Position numbers and translations under genes: made by a program. Below, one piece after another: positions 1-9,212 of a stretch of DNA of 64,000 nucleotides; positions within the stretch are counted from its first letter, which is position 1, and each line of letters starts with the position of its first letter. Under the pieces are notes generated by a model. The model made no database searches. It saw only the letters and a program-made list of their open reading frames with translations, and was not told where the DNA came from. The stretch comes from Maribacter sp. BPC-D8. Lineage in GTDB: Bacteria > Bacteroidota > Bacteroidia > Flavobacteriales > Flavobacteriaceae. Location of the stretch: positions 4,402,001-4,466,000 of the forward strand of contig NZ_CP128187.1 in the NCBI RefSeq assembly GCF_035207705.1, given 5' to 3'.

Positions 1-438
1 GAGTCCGATAAGCAAAGCGATAAAAAAGATGGAAACTACAGGTTTGTTAAGAAATGAAATGGAAGTTTTTACTGAAATCCACTCCATTGTTACTTCGGCT
101 ACTACGCCCATAACACCTATGCAAGATGAAACTATAGAGACGAGTAAAGCAGTAATGATAAAAATAGTGAGTGGTTTACCGAATGCCTTTTTAAAATTGA
201 ACATTAGGGTATTTCCAGAGACGATGGTCAATTTACTAATAGAGACCAATAAGAAGTACGTAAAAAAACAAGAGAGTAGTAGAGCCCAAGAAAGGCTAAG
301 ACCATATTTGGCCCCAGAAACTACCATTGAGGTAACACTACCAGTACCTACAACATAACCAATAATAAAAAATGCTGGACCAAAATCTTTGAGACGTTTT
401 TTAAATTTTCCTGAGAAGGACATATTTTCTGTTGTCAT
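1..438 (-). CDS. Nramp-fold transporter, N-terminal part (runs off the left edge)
   Basis: The reverse strand is open from ATG at 438 to base 1 (146 codons, no stop), so the C-terminal part is missing. The translation has a short polar N-terminus, then hydrophobic segments. Its first segment lines up with TM1 of Nramp metal transporters (GPAFF at residues 20-24, then a GAKYG stretch near 42-46 and the SKLTIVSGNTL segment near 68-78). Where classical Nramp proteins carry the metal-binding DPGN, this protein has GTGS at 31-34. Family knowledge: Nramp proteins import Mn2+ or Fe2+ with that Asp and Asn. Inference: the changed motif makes classical metal transport doubtful, and the place beside alginate genes could mean an organic or other substrate. 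A hairpin with a T-run separates it from kdgF, so it may be transcribed separately or by read-through. Confident on fold family, unsure of substrate. Confidence 0.7.
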   Translation of the reverse strand, partial: MTTENMSFSGKFKKRLKDFGPAFFIIGYVVGTGSVTSMVVSGAKYGLSLSWALLLSCFFTYFLLVSISKLTIVSGNTLMFNFKKAFGKPLTIFIITALLVSIVSSCIGVMGVVAEVTMEWISVKTSISFLNKPVVSIFFIALLIGL

Positions 439-480
439 AAGTATTGGTTCAGCATTTAAATGTTAGTAAAAATAATAGTC

Positions 481-523
481 AAAAAATCTATTTAAAGCCG
501 CAAAAAGTAACTGTAAATAGATT
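481..523 (-). terminator. Rho-independent terminator after kdgF
   Basis: On the minus strand a 10-bp perfect stem (485-494 with 514-523, loop of 19) is followed by six T residues. It lies just past the kdgF stop codon and before the transporter gene, so it would end or attenuate the PL6-PL17-kdgF transcript. Confidence 0.55.
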
Positions 524-528
524 AGGTC

Positions 529-903
529 TTACTCTTTATCTCCAAAATAAGATGGACCCACACCACTTAAGAAATCTTCTCTTACAGGGCTAAAAGTGTC
601 AATAAGTTCACCTTCTTCAAGGCAAACCGCACTATGTAACAAATTTGGTTCAATATAAACTCCGTCACCTGCTTCTACGATTTGTTTTTCACCATCGATT
701 ACAAATTCGAATTTACCTGAAACACAGTAAGTAGCTTGTGTATGAAAATGTTGGTGAGGTGCACCTAATGCTCCTTTATCGAATTTTACTCTAACCATCA
801 TAATTTGGTTGTCATACCCTAAGAATTTTCTTGATACTCCGCCGCCAAGTACTTCCCATTCCATGTCTTTTGTAATGACATATTTTTCGCTAAATCTTTT
901 CAT
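529..903 (-). CDS. kdgF: KdgF-like cupin: unsaturated uronate converting enzyme
   Basis: A 124-residue single-domain cupin. The N-terminal EWEVLGGGVSRKFLGYD stretch (15-31) and the SPVREDFL ending are typical of KdgF. The cupin metal site is visible as H50, H52 and H54 (HQHFH), Q56 and a distant H90. Family knowledge: KdgF turns 4,5-unsaturated uronates released by pectate or alginate lyases into the linear 4-deoxy-5-keto sugar in the cytoplasm, the entry point to the DEH/KDG route. There is no signal peptide, in keeping with a cytoplasmic role. It lies 20 bp downstream of the PL17 gene on the same strand, so it is almost certainly in one transcript with both lyases, downstream of the operator-controlled promoter near 5530. 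Confidence 0.9.
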   Translation of the reverse strand: MKRFSEKYVITKDMEWEVLGGGVSRKFLGYDNQIMMVRVKFDKGALGAPHQHFHTQATYCVSGKFEFVIDGEKQIVEAGDGVYIEPNLLHSAVCLEEGELIDTFSPVREDFLSGVGPSYFGDKE

Positions 904-923
904 AATATTAAATTTTTATGTTT

Positions 924-3152
924 TTATTTAAAATAATAAGAACCAGACCACTCATAATTCTTATCGTTAATTTTTAATGTATGTGTAGCTTCTTTTGAAG
1001 TATTTGTATTTGCAATAATAAATAGTTTGGTAGAATCTTTTACAGTAGTTATTGAAATAGCAGTGTAATCTACAGTGTCTAATACTACTTTCAATGTTGA
1101 AATAGAACTATTAGAATTAACAGCAGATTCTGAAACTGGGCTATAGCTACCATGTGCTTCTATCGCTGAAACAAAAAGTGTGTTTTGAGTATCTTTTCTG
1201 CGGATAATAAAACCAGCCTCTCTTCGTAAATTAAATTCAGGGTCATTTGCACCTATTCGTACAAATCTTAGCTCATCATCTTTTGATGTTGCAGAGGTTA
1301 ATGTGTAGAACTTCCCTTTATCTAACCAACTTAATTTAGTGTTTTCTTCTGTTGTACTTCCACAGCCTTCAGACCATAAATGTTGATACCCATTATCAGA
1401 ACCTAAAGGCTCAAGGGTTTTCGGAACTTCGTATTCAAAATTTGTGTTCAATACTTGACCCATAAAATAAAAGGGCAAATCATATTGGTTGGTGCTATCA
1501 GATTTAACTCGAAGTATATCAAGCATGAATGGTTTTTCGAATTCGTCGTCTTTAATAATCGCCATTGTTCTGTGCATCTCTGTACCAGGATACGCATTAG
1601 TCTCTATAGCACTAACAATTTGTATATCGGCATTAGAATCATCAAAAAGATACAAGTCAGGATTGTACTTACTACCAATATCATATTTGCCCTGGTAGTG
1701 AGATTTCTCATTTTGCACTAATGTATTATGGGCAATCGTTTGCTTCGCCCAAGTTTTGTTTTCCTTCAGATAATTACCGCCACCTTTCTGTTCAATATTA
1801 ACAAAACGTGCCAATCCGTAATCTTGTAATACTTCATCGCCATTTTCGTAGAAGGAGTATGATAACTTATCATAGTGACCATGACTTGACCCTTGAGCTG
1901 CATATTTAAAAACAAGTTCTAAATCATCGCTACGTAAAATACCGACACCACCTTGTTTTCCGTTAGGTCCGTCAGATAAATTAATTGATTTTTTATCAAA
2001 AGGTTTTGCTTTTCCATTTTTCACGCCAAGTGCTACTGCCAATCCAGAGTCGTCTAACAATACTTTATTTTGCTTTTCTGCAATACTTAATAATCCGGGA
2101 TCTTGGTTTCCGAAATAATAAGAAATATCTACAGCGGTAACTAAGGCATCGTTGTAATAAGACATTCCTTTTTGACCATCGTTTAGGGGAAAGAAATCTC
2201 CATCTGCATCAGATAAATTTAAAAGCGCATTGATTGATTTTAAAAGTACTCCTTCTTTATATTCAAAAATTTTCAATTCTGGTTTTACATTGTGTAATCC
2301 TTCTGCAAAAATCAAAAAAGGATACATGGCATAACGCTGGTAGTATGGACCTTCGTTATAATACCCATCTGGTGAAAAAGGTTCTTCAATGTTTGCTAAA
2401 AATCCGGCTTTACCTTCTTTATTAATAAATCCGCCATCATCGTCTTTAGCAGTTTTATCCATCTCTAAATCTGGAATACCGTATAAAGCGCGATCTATTA
2501 ATTCTTTGTCATTCATTACTAAACCAATCATGCCCACAGCTGCATTACCCCATGTACTATGGTTGTGTACTCTTTGGTAGAATTGCGGACTATCAACTGA
2601 AATGTGATCTGCGAATGGTTTAAAAAGATTTTTTTCTAGCTTTTTTCTTTCGGCTGCACTTAAGTAATTATATACACAATCGTAAGCTTGGCTCACATAA
2701 ACCAACCAGTTAGAATCGTTTAAACATTGCCAAAACAATTTACCACGAGCATAAGATCTTGTTTTCGGGTGCAGAGGTAATGTTTTATACATTCCTTCGT
2801 ATTGCATAAGCATGTCTTTTACATACTTCGCATACTTATCATCGTCTAATATTTGATATAAAACACCAGCCTGTTGCATTACGATCATGTTGCGTTTATG
2901 ACGAACATGTGTATAGCCACCAGAATAATCTTTTGGTATAGGAGTGTCGATGCCTAAAGCGATTTCGGCATCGATTTCAGCTTTTAATTTTTGTAACGAG
3001 GCATCAAATAAAGGTACAGAACCTAATTCTGCTCTTATTTTTTCAACGCCCGCTTTGGTAAGAATTAGGCTTGGGTGTTCTTGTGCAGTTACGCTGAATG
3101 TTATTAATATAGCGCAAATAAAAACGTGTACTGTTTTAAAGTATTTGATCAT
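924..3152 (-). CDS. PL17 oligoalginate lyase (exo-acting)
   Basis: 742 residues with a cleavable signal peptide (about 1-23, ending in AQE), hence periplasmic or exported. The N-terminal half is an alginate-lyase alpha-barrel with the HNHSTWGNA motif; N197 and H198 match the Asn-His pair of characterised PL17 enzymes. The GYYNEGPYYQRY segment (263-274) supplies the expected active-site tyrosines. The C-terminal half is the heparinase II/III-like beta domain with SSHGHYDKLSY. Family knowledge: PL17 enzymes cleave alginate oligosaccharides to unsaturated monouronates. Its start lies 5 bp past the stop codon of the upstream PL6 gene and kdgF follows 20 bp downstream, so a single operon makes polymer, oligomer and monomer steps together. 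Length is normal for the family and nothing is missing. Confidence 0.93.
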   Translation of the reverse strand: MIKYFKTVHVFICAILITFSVTAQEHPSLILTKAGVEKIRAELGSVPLFDASLQKLKAEIDAEIALGIDTPIPKDYSGGYTHVRHKRNMIVMQQAGVLYQILDDDKYAKYVKDMLMQYEGMYKTLPLHPKTRSYARGKLFWQCLNDSNWLVYVSQAYDCVYNYLSAAERKKLEKNLFKPFADHISVDSPQFYQRVHNHSTWGNAAVGMIGLVMNDKELIDRALYGIPDLEMDKTAKDDDGGFINKEGKAGFLANIEEPFSPDGYYNEGPYYQRYAMYPFLIFAEGLHNVKPELKIFEYKEGVLLKSINALLNLSDADGDFFPLNDGQKGMSYYNDALVTAVDISYYFGNQDPGLLSIAEKQNKVLLDDSGLAVALGVKNGKAKPFDKKSINLSDGPNGKQGGVGILRSDDLELVFKYAAQGSSHGHYDKLSYSFYENGDEVLQDYGLARFVNIEQKGGGNYLKENKTWAKQTIAHNTLVQNEKSHYQGKYDIGSKYNPDLYLFDDSNADIQIVSAIETNAYPGTEMHRTMAIIKDDEFEKPFMLDILRVKSDSTNQYDLPFYFMGQVLNTNFEYEVPKTLEPLGSDNGYQHLWSEGCGSTTEENTKLSWLDKGKFYTLTSATSKDDELRFVRIGANDPEFNLRREAGFIIRRKDTQNTLFVSAIEAHGSYSPVSESAVNSNSSISTLKVVLDTVDYTAISITTVKDSTKLFIIANTNTSKEATHTLKINDKNYEWSGSYYFK

Positions 3153-3157
3153 GTGTG

Positions 3158-5494
3158 TTATTCGTTTTTTAGTAGCCCTAAATCTTTGCCATCAGTACCC
3201 TTTCCTTTTAATGGAGAATTTAAAGGTAATGCGTAGTTGGTGTCTTCAGAGAATTCGGGGGCAAGTTCCCATTGGTTTTCCACTTGATATTTCTGATCGC
3301 CGGTAACCATAAGTTTCTCTGAATTACTTAAGGCGTTATTTAGAACTTTCACAATTGGTTCACCGACTACAAGGTGCATGTTAATGGCTTTACTATCTTT
3401 AAAAATATTGTTTTTAATATCGGTTTCTTGAACTCCGTATAAAGAAACGGTAGCATCATATTTATTTTTAGAACCATAGCCCACGTGGTCAAATACATTG
3501 TGTTCCATTTCTAAAAACGGACCAAAAGTACTTTCATCTTTACCACCTCTATACAAACGTAATGCAGCGCCTTGTAAATCGTTGATGGCATTATTATTCA
3601 TTATGAAATACTCTGCGTTGTAAGCACCAATGTCATCAGTTTCTTTATCTAAGGCTGCAATGCTACCAGAGATGTTTTTAAACTTAGAATTTTGAATGCT
3701 AATAGTGTCGGCAAAAGTTCCTTTTGAAACTCGTAGTACATCGAAAGAGTGGTTTACGATCATATCTTTAAACTCACACCTGTCAATAAACAGTTTGTAA
3801 TTATCGATCATAGATTTTTTGCTGGTACTGATAACAGAGTTACCAGCATAATCTGGAGATTTAGTACCGTCGAAAGTGATGTTTTCTAGAGATAGACTAC
3901 CGCCATTTTCAATTTCAAAAGCCATCATTCTTTCAAATAAGATGGTTGCCTTTTCTTTGCCGATCGTTTTAAAAGTAAGTGGGTGGTTAATTTTAACCGC
4001 TTTGGTCAATAAGTAAGTACCACCTTCTTCAAGAATGATAATATCACCGGCTTTCGATTCTTTTACTTTATCATATAAGGTGTTGATACCTGCGGCTACC
4101 TTGATAGTGTTGCCAGAGTTTAATGCAACCGTATTATCTGCTTTTGAATACCACGATGCTCCCGTATTTTCTTTAGTTGCGATATTCGGACTAATAACAA
4201 CCTTAGTTTTTATCTTATTAGAAGTAGGAATCGGGAATCCGTTTTTGTCTTTTACCAGTTTTATTTTGGCATTCTTAAATCCTTCTGCAATAGTAGTTTC
4301 TGAATTTTCACCAAGAATGTTGTTCTTGAAAGTGATGCCACTAATATCATCATCAATAGTGAAAACATCTTTTTTGGTATCGTTGTAAATGATATTCTCT
4401 GAAAACTCAGATGTTCTTGGAGCCTGACTTCTTTCGGCATCGCTGCCTGCACCAAAAAGTATGTTTTCGCAGTTAACAAAAGTGTTGTTGTTTACTTTAG
4501 AATCGATAACAGGTACATACCTGTTTGGTGGTGAATTTGGCACACCGTTCATCATTACGAAGGCACCTCTAAAACGATAACCTGTTAAACCAACATGGTA
4601 GTTATTAATTACAGTTTGTGTTTCATTGATGACACGAACTCCGCCAGTACTTGGTTTGTTATTTCCAATAAATACATTGCCATCAACCAATGTTTCGTTA
4701 CCATGGCGCATTGTTAGTGTACCTGTACATTCAAAAAAGGTATTGTATTTGAAAGTGTTATTGCAAGATTTATTAGAGATGATTTCATGCTCACCGTTGG
4801 TTTTATCAAAATAGTTAGATTCAACCAAGGTATTCGACTTTTCTAGCGCATGGTGGCTAGTTCCTATTCTTAAGGTTTCACCTCCATTATTACCGTAGGT
4901 AGGGCGTGGTCCAAAATAGTTATGATCTATTTGGTGATTGTTAGCTCTACTATCTTCGGTATCCAAACCAACAATCATGGTTACCCCTAAATTCTTTTTA
5001 CCTGCAATATGGTTATGGTCTATGCGGTTATTTTTTCCATAGATGGTAATCCAGTAATCTTGAACTTGGCGCTCTGGATTATTAAAGTTATCGATTACAC
5101 ATTCAGTAAGGCGAGAATTATTAGCCATTTGTTCCCTGCTTTTTCTGAAGGATATAACTGCGTTAGTAGGCGTATAGCCGTTTTTGAAAACGAGACCTTT
5201 AACGATTAAGTGATCACCAGCAATTCTTAAATTAGATGCACCAGATAAAATCACTTTTCCTTTTTCTTCTGCGATAAGTGTGATCGGTTTTTCTGCGGTA
5301 CCGTTTGCTTCGAAGAGTAGTTCAGAATCCATCCAAACACCATTGGCAAGAACGATACTGTCACCAGGCTGTACTTTTTGAAGTATAGCTGTAAACTCTG
5401 CTACATTTTTTACGGTATAAGTTTGTTGTGGTGTGGTAAAGGAATATGCTAGGCATATAAAAACAGATAAGAATAGAAGGTGGTATCGTCTCAT
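3158..5494 (-). CDS. PL6 alginate lyase, secreted
   Basis: Read from ATG at 5494 the protein has 778 residues, a signal peptide (about 1-20) and two parallel beta-helix domains, as in large PL6 enzymes. The catalytic pair is visible: K242 in NKS and R263 in MRHG, 21 residues apart. A TTG start at 5515 is possible in frame but lies inside the operator about 5 bases from the predicted transcription start. With the ATG start, K242 and R263 have the same numbers as in the paralogue at 6820-9138, which supports the ATG. Family knowledge: PL6 lyases cleave alginate by beta-elimination, the MG/G-rich parts in many cases. It is the first gene of the PL6-PL17-kdgF unit. It carries no lipobox, unlike its paralogue. 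Confidence 0.92.
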   Translation of the reverse strand: MRRYHLLFLSVFICLAYSFTTPQQTYTVKNVAEFTAILQKVQPGDSIVLANGVWMDSELLFEANGTAEKPITLIAEEKGKVILSGASNLRIAGDHLIVKGLVFKNGYTPTNAVISFRKSREQMANNSRLTECVIDNFNNPERQVQDYWITIYGKNNRIDHNHIAGKKNLGVTMIVGLDTEDSRANNHQIDHNYFGPRPTYGNNGGETLRIGTSHHALEKSNTLVESNYFDKTNGEHEIISNKSCNNTFKYNTFFECTGTLTMRHGNETLVDGNVFIGNNKPSTGGVRVINETQTVINNYHVGLTGYRFRGAFVMMNGVPNSPPNRYVPVIDSKVNNNTFVNCENILFGAGSDAERSQAPRTSEFSENIIYNDTKKDVFTIDDDISGITFKNNILGENSETTIAEGFKNAKIKLVKDKNGFPIPTSNKIKTKVVISPNIATKENTGASWYSKADNTVALNSGNTIKVAAGINTLYDKVKESKAGDIIILEEGGTYLLTKAVKINHPLTFKTIGKEKATILFERMMAFEIENGGSLSLENITFDGTKSPDYAGNSVISTSKKSMIDNYKLFIDRCEFKDMIVNHSFDVLRVSKGTFADTISIQNSKFKNISGSIAALDKETDDIGAYNAEYFIMNNNAINDLQGAALRLYRGGKDESTFGPFLEMEHNVFDHVGYGSKNKYDATVSLYGVQETDIKNNIFKDSKAINMHLVVGEPIVKVLNNALSNSEKLMVTGDQKYQVENQWELAPEFSEDTNYALPLNSPLKGKGTDGKDLGLLKNE

Positions 5495-5503
5495 GAGTTG
5501 AAA

Positions 5504-5555
5504 TTGGTTAACCAAATTGGTTTACCAAAAATAAGGATATTTGTAAGACTAGCAA
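5504..5555 (-). promoter_or_regulatory. Promoter and tandem operator of the PL6-PL17-kdgF unit
   Basis: On the minus strand there is a TTG at 5553-5555, exactly 19 bases, then TATTTTTG at 5526-5533, a full match to the Bacteroidota promoter. Two palindromes follow: TTGGTTTACCAA (5517-5528), overlapping the -7 box, and TTGGTTAACCAA (5504-5515), their centres 13 bp apart. Bound protein would cover the transcription start, so repression is expected. The TGGTnnACCA half-sites resemble operators of FadR-type GntR regulators, which is inference. The same block occurs at 9213-9264. Confidence 0.72.
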
Positions 5556-5659
5556 ATATTTAACATAAAAAGGGTGGTTTAAATTACGAATCGATAATTA
5601 TCTACTTTAGAAATCATCAATTCGATAAATTCCATTATTGGCAAATCTATCAGTAATTA

Positions 5660-5712
5660 GAAGTTTATTTGGTCACATAAAGAGTGATTTGTTTACGGTC
5701 TAAATAAACTTC
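5660..5712. repeat. 11-bp inverted repeat downstream of the PL7 gene
   Basis: GAAGTTTATTT at 5660-5670 pairs perfectly with AAATAAACTTC at 5702-5712. A smaller TCAC/GTGA stem sits inside the 31-base loop. It lies in the 3' region of the PL7 transcript but has no T-run, so it is more likely an mRNA 3'-end structure than an intrinsic terminator. Confidence 0.35.
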
Positions 5713-5741
5713 AAATATCAACCCGATAAGAAAACTGAATG

Positions 5742-6794
5742 CTATTCCTCATTTGGTTCAGTACCTGCACCCACGGTTGCTTCTCTAAACCACACTTCGG
5801 TATAATCACCATTTGCATATTGCTTTGCAATATCGCCATCATAGGTGTCGGCACCCGTACTCCATACAATATTATCTTCAGGAGATTTGCCATTCGTTTG
5901 GTTGTATGTACCTTGTTTGAAATACTGAATTTCGCCAGCGTATGCATTTTCGCGTTCAAGACCATCACGACCAATAGAGGCATATAATGTTTTAATTTGC
6001 TCAGGTAAGGTTTTGGTGAATTCAGACGCTAATAGATTCTTAGTGAACTTTACAGTTTCATGACCATCGCTTTCGAAGGTTAGGTACATGATGCCTTTGT
6101 AAACATTTATTTCATAGCTAAATTCTTCACCTAATTCAATACCATTTTCTGGTTCTGCAGGAGGGGTTGTTGCGTCTGTTCCAACAACAGACATGTCATT
6201 ACCCCAAACAGCCGAAGAATAATCCCATCTTTTTGAATTATCACCTGCTGTGTTTATTTCGTAATTCCAGAAAACAGAGCCTTTTGTATGCCCAGGGAAT
6301 TTCTTGTAGAATATTTTTATCGGTTCATTTTCGTGTCCCTCAGCACTATGTATTTGTCCTACTACCACAGCGTAAGAAGCGGCAACTCTTGCATCGCCAG
6401 AAGTAGATACGTGTTGTACTTTTAGAGTCCCGTTTAATTTTCCGCCAGTTTCAGGAATCCAATGTGCTTTTTGACCTAGCTCTGTTCTGGTGTTACTAGA
6501 GGTTCTTGAAGTGATACCACTGTTAGGTGTTTTGTAAACTACCCAATCCGTTTTTCCATCATTCGCAACATAAAAGAAATCATCTTTGGCATAATCTTTA
6601 AGATTATCCTCGTAGGTGCCATCACCTAATAGAATTTTCCATTCGTCCATAAACGGAATAACATCGCTAGGATATTTTACTGAAGTTTCAATTTCTGTTG
6701 TTGCTTCTTCATTTGTGTCTGAAGCTTTCTTTGAATTGTCTTTGCAGGCAAATAGCGCTATTACTGCAATGATGGTAACTATCGATTTTTTCAT
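5742..6794 (-). CDS. PL7 alginate lyase lipoprotein
   Basis: 350 residues, with a lipoprotein signal peptide (lipobox ending at C17) and a linker of about 30 residues before one beta-jelly-roll PL7 domain. All three family signatures are present: R103-T-E-L-G, Q147-I-H149 and YFKQGTYNQ at 291-299. Family knowledge: these residues line the catalytic cleft, and QIH (rather than QVH) is usually linked to activity on G-containing blocks. The residues after the lipidated Cys are KDNSKK, with no strongly acidic surface-export signal, so a periplasmic membrane location is slightly favoured, by inference. The gene starts 25 bp after the stop of the PL6 lipoprotein gene and is the second member of that unit. 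Confidence 0.93.
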   Translation of the reverse strand: MKKSIVTIIAVIALFACKDNSKKASDTNEEATTEIETSVKYPSDVIPFMDEWKILLGDGTYEDNLKDYAKDDFFYVANDGKTDWVVYKTPNSGITSRTSSNTRTELGQKAHWIPETGGKLNGTLKVQHVSTSGDARVAASYAVVVGQIHSAEGHENEPIKIFYKKFPGHTKGSVFWNYEINTAGDNSKRWDYSSAVWGNDMSVVGTDATTPPAEPENGIELGEEFSYEINVYKGIMYLTFESDGHETVKFTKNLLASEFTKTLPEQIKTLYASIGRDGLERENAYAGEIQYFKQGTYNQTNGKSPEDNIVWSTGADTYDGDIAKQYANGDYTEVWFREATVGAGTEPNEE

Positions 6795-6819
6795 GGTGTA
6801 TTGTTTTACTAGTGGATGA

Positions 6820-9138
6820 TTAATACATCAGTTTAAGCGGTAAATTTTCTTCAACTAGTATCTTGCCTGAGTTTTTGATTTCGTTATCTGAATACCTGTT
6901 GTTTTTAGCACCCCAAAGACGAGCAACTAATTTTATAGGGTTGTCAATGAACTTATTGTTTGCCAGGTTTACATTGATAATACCATAGGTGTTAAGAAGT
7001 AGACCTTCTTCAGCTTTCGAACCACAATGTGTAAATGTGCTATTGGTTACTATCAAATTACCACCAACGGTAGATTCGTCGTAGCCGCCTCTATAATAGT
7101 CGATCACGTTACTAGCAACCCCGTCAAACAGACAGTTGTCAATTGTAATATTCTCGGCATTGTATTCGCCTTTGTCATCTGTTTCTTCAGATAGTTCTAA
7201 ACCATTTGCACAATTTTTTATTTGTGTAGATTTAAAAGTTATATACTCAGAGAACGAAAGTTTGTAAGCTTTTAAAACATAATCGAAATTCGATATTTCA
7301 CAGTCAACAACCGTAAGGTTGTAAAGGCTAGACATGTTATTTTTTAAACTGGCAAAAGCATATTGTTCTTTATTCCCAATAAGTTTAATATTATTAAGTG
7401 TAAGTTGTCCTTTTCCATTCATTTCGAATGCCGGAGTTTCAGATGCTCCCTTATATTCAACAATCGACTTTGCGTCAGATGTAGCAGCCATAATAGTTAT
7501 GGTCTTAGCAATTTTTAGTGGAGAACTTAAATCGTAACGCTCGGCAGATAATACAATAGTATCTCCACTTTTGGCAGTTGAAATTGCACTGATAAGTTCG
7601 TCACTAGTACTAGCTGAATGCGTTTTGTTTTCGGTGCTCTTAGAAGTTGTGTTAGAATACCAGTCAGGACCATATTGAGATACATCCATCATATCTTTTT
7701 TATTCACTGGCTTGCCTATTACAGCACCGACTAATTTTTTGTCTGCTCTAGAGTTACCGAACAAATCGGCAGAGATCTGGTCAAATTCAAATCCGTTATA
7801 AAGTTCAAACTCAGCTAATGAATTATCTGGCATTAAAATATCGCCATCAGCTACAGTGGTGCCAAAATCTTTTTGTGAAAGTCCGTCAACAGCTTTGAAC
7901 ATCACACCTTGGTTATTGATGACATTGCTTTTAAAATCAATACCGTCGATAGAATCATGTGCAACGATAGGTTGCTTGTCACCCTTATCATTATAAATAA
8001 GGTTATTTGCTACAATAGTTCGTATTGGGGTGGCAGATCGAATCTCAGATTTAGGCAAAATATCTTTTTGGTCAGTATTGGATCCTACACCAAATTGCCA
8101 AGGCGATACACAATTTACCCAAGAGTTGTTGGCAACAACAACATCGGTAACCTGTAAATATCTATTTAATGGTGATTTAGGAATCCCGTTCATTACGGCA
8201 AGCGGACTCCTAAATGTTTGTCCGTTTAAATTGTAGAAATAATTATTAGTTACCCAGTGTCCCGTTCCTATTAACCGAATTCCGCCTATTTGTTCAGAAT
8301 TTTCATCCCCTATAAAAACATTACCATCAATAATGCAGTAGTTACCATGTCTTGTAACAAGAGAACCTTCGCTTTTGAAAAACACATTATTTCTAAACTC
8401 ATTAAAATTGGTCTTACTAGAAATAATTTCTACTTCACCATTACAGTGGTCAAAAAAGTTATTTTCAACCAACGTATAACTTGGCGCCATTGAGGTAAAG
8501 CTATTACCAAGTTGAATGGTTTCGGCACTTGGTCCGCCTTTAGGTGGTCGAGGTCCGAAATAGTTATTGGTGATTTTATGGTAGTTCTTAATACTATTAT
8601 TACCTGCTAAATCTACTCTAACTGTAGGTCCTCTATTAGATTTTCCGGCAATGTAGCAATGGTCAAGCTCGTTGTGTCGACCTTTAAATAAGACCCACAA
8701 ATCTGTTTGGTTTCGCTGTGCCTTGTTAAAATCTATAATAGCAGAATTGGTAATCTTACAATGATTTGCAACCGAGTCTTCACTAATACCGAAATCGATA
8801 ATAGCTGAAGAAGGTGATGAGCCGTCGGTAAAGGTTAGACCATTTATATTCAAATACTCGCCAGCAAGTTTCAAATCAGAAGTACCGGTAATTCGAACTT
8901 CACCAGGTGTTTCTGCACGTAAGGTAATAGGGTTTTGCTCGTTTCCGTAGGCAACAAATTTTATATTTACATCTTTCCAATCTCCATTGGTCATAACAAT
9001 ATCATCGCCAGGTTTTGCTTCAGATATAGCTTTGTTCAATTCTGTAATATCGTTTACGGTAATAGTATTTATGGTTGCTTTTTCACCACAAGAGATTAGT
9101 AGAAAAACGGAAGCTATTAGTAGAAAATATTTTTTCAT
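6820..9138 (-). CDS. PL6 alginate lyase lipoprotein
   Basis: 772 residues with a lipobox (LLISC, lipidated C17) followed by two beta-helix domains. It is a clear paralogue of the protein at 3158-5494, with shared blocks NGE-EIIS-K, RHGN, DGNVFIG and YFGPRP. The catalytic Lys and Arg are K242 (SSK) and R263 (TRHG), 21 residues apart as expected for PL6. It heads a two-gene unit with the PL7 lipoprotein. Its promoter region carries the same tandem operator as the first PL6 gene. Inference: the membrane-anchored PL6 and PL7 pair may act on chains or long oligomers at the envelope while the soluble PL6 and PL17 pair finishes them. Confidence 0.92.
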   Translation of the reverse strand: MKKYFLLIASVFLLISCGEKATINTITVNDITELNKAISEAKPGDDIVMTNGDWKDVNIKFVAYGNEQNPITLRAETPGEVRITGTSDLKLAGEYLNINGLTFTDGSSPSSAIIDFGISEDSVANHCKITNSAIIDFNKAQRNQTDLWVLFKGRHNELDHCYIAGKSNRGPTVRVDLAGNNSIKNYHKITNNYFGPRPPKGGPSAETIQLGNSFTSMAPSYTLVENNFFDHCNGEVEIISSKTNFNEFRNNVFFKSEGSLVTRHGNYCIIDGNVFIGDENSEQIGGIRLIGTGHWVTNNYFYNLNGQTFRSPLAVMNGIPKSPLNRYLQVTDVVVANNSWVNCVSPWQFGVGSNTDQKDILPKSEIRSATPIRTIVANNLIYNDKGDKQPIVAHDSIDGIDFKSNVINNQGVMFKAVDGLSQKDFGTTVADGDILMPDNSLAEFELYNGFEFDQISADLFGNSRADKKLVGAVIGKPVNKKDMMDVSQYGPDWYSNTTSKSTENKTHSASTSDELISAISTAKSGDTIVLSAERYDLSSPLKIAKTITIMAATSDAKSIVEYKGASETPAFEMNGKGQLTLNNIKLIGNKEQYAFASLKNNMSSLYNLTVVDCEISNFDYVLKAYKLSFSEYITFKSTQIKNCANGLELSEETDDKGEYNAENITIDNCLFDGVASNVIDYYRGGYDESTVGGNLIVTNSTFTHCGSKAEEGLLLNTYGIINVNLANNKFIDNPIKLVARLWGAKNNRYSDNEIKNSGKILVEENLPLKLMY

Positions 9139-9212
9139 TATCTATGTTGTTAATCTGGTTTGAAACTAAATGTAGGTTTTAGGTATGTGATTTATGCTAC
9201 AATCACGATAAA

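Noticed and set aside
29..358. Plus-strand open frame of 109 codons at the left edge
   Set aside because: It lies opposite the Nramp-fold gene, whose reverse-strand translation has clear transmembrane helices and family motifs.
5495..5515. TTG start adding seven residues to the first PL6 protein
   Set aside because: The codon is inside the operator, about 5 bases from the predicted transcription start, and the ATG at 5494 gives catalytic residue numbers equal to those of the paralogue.
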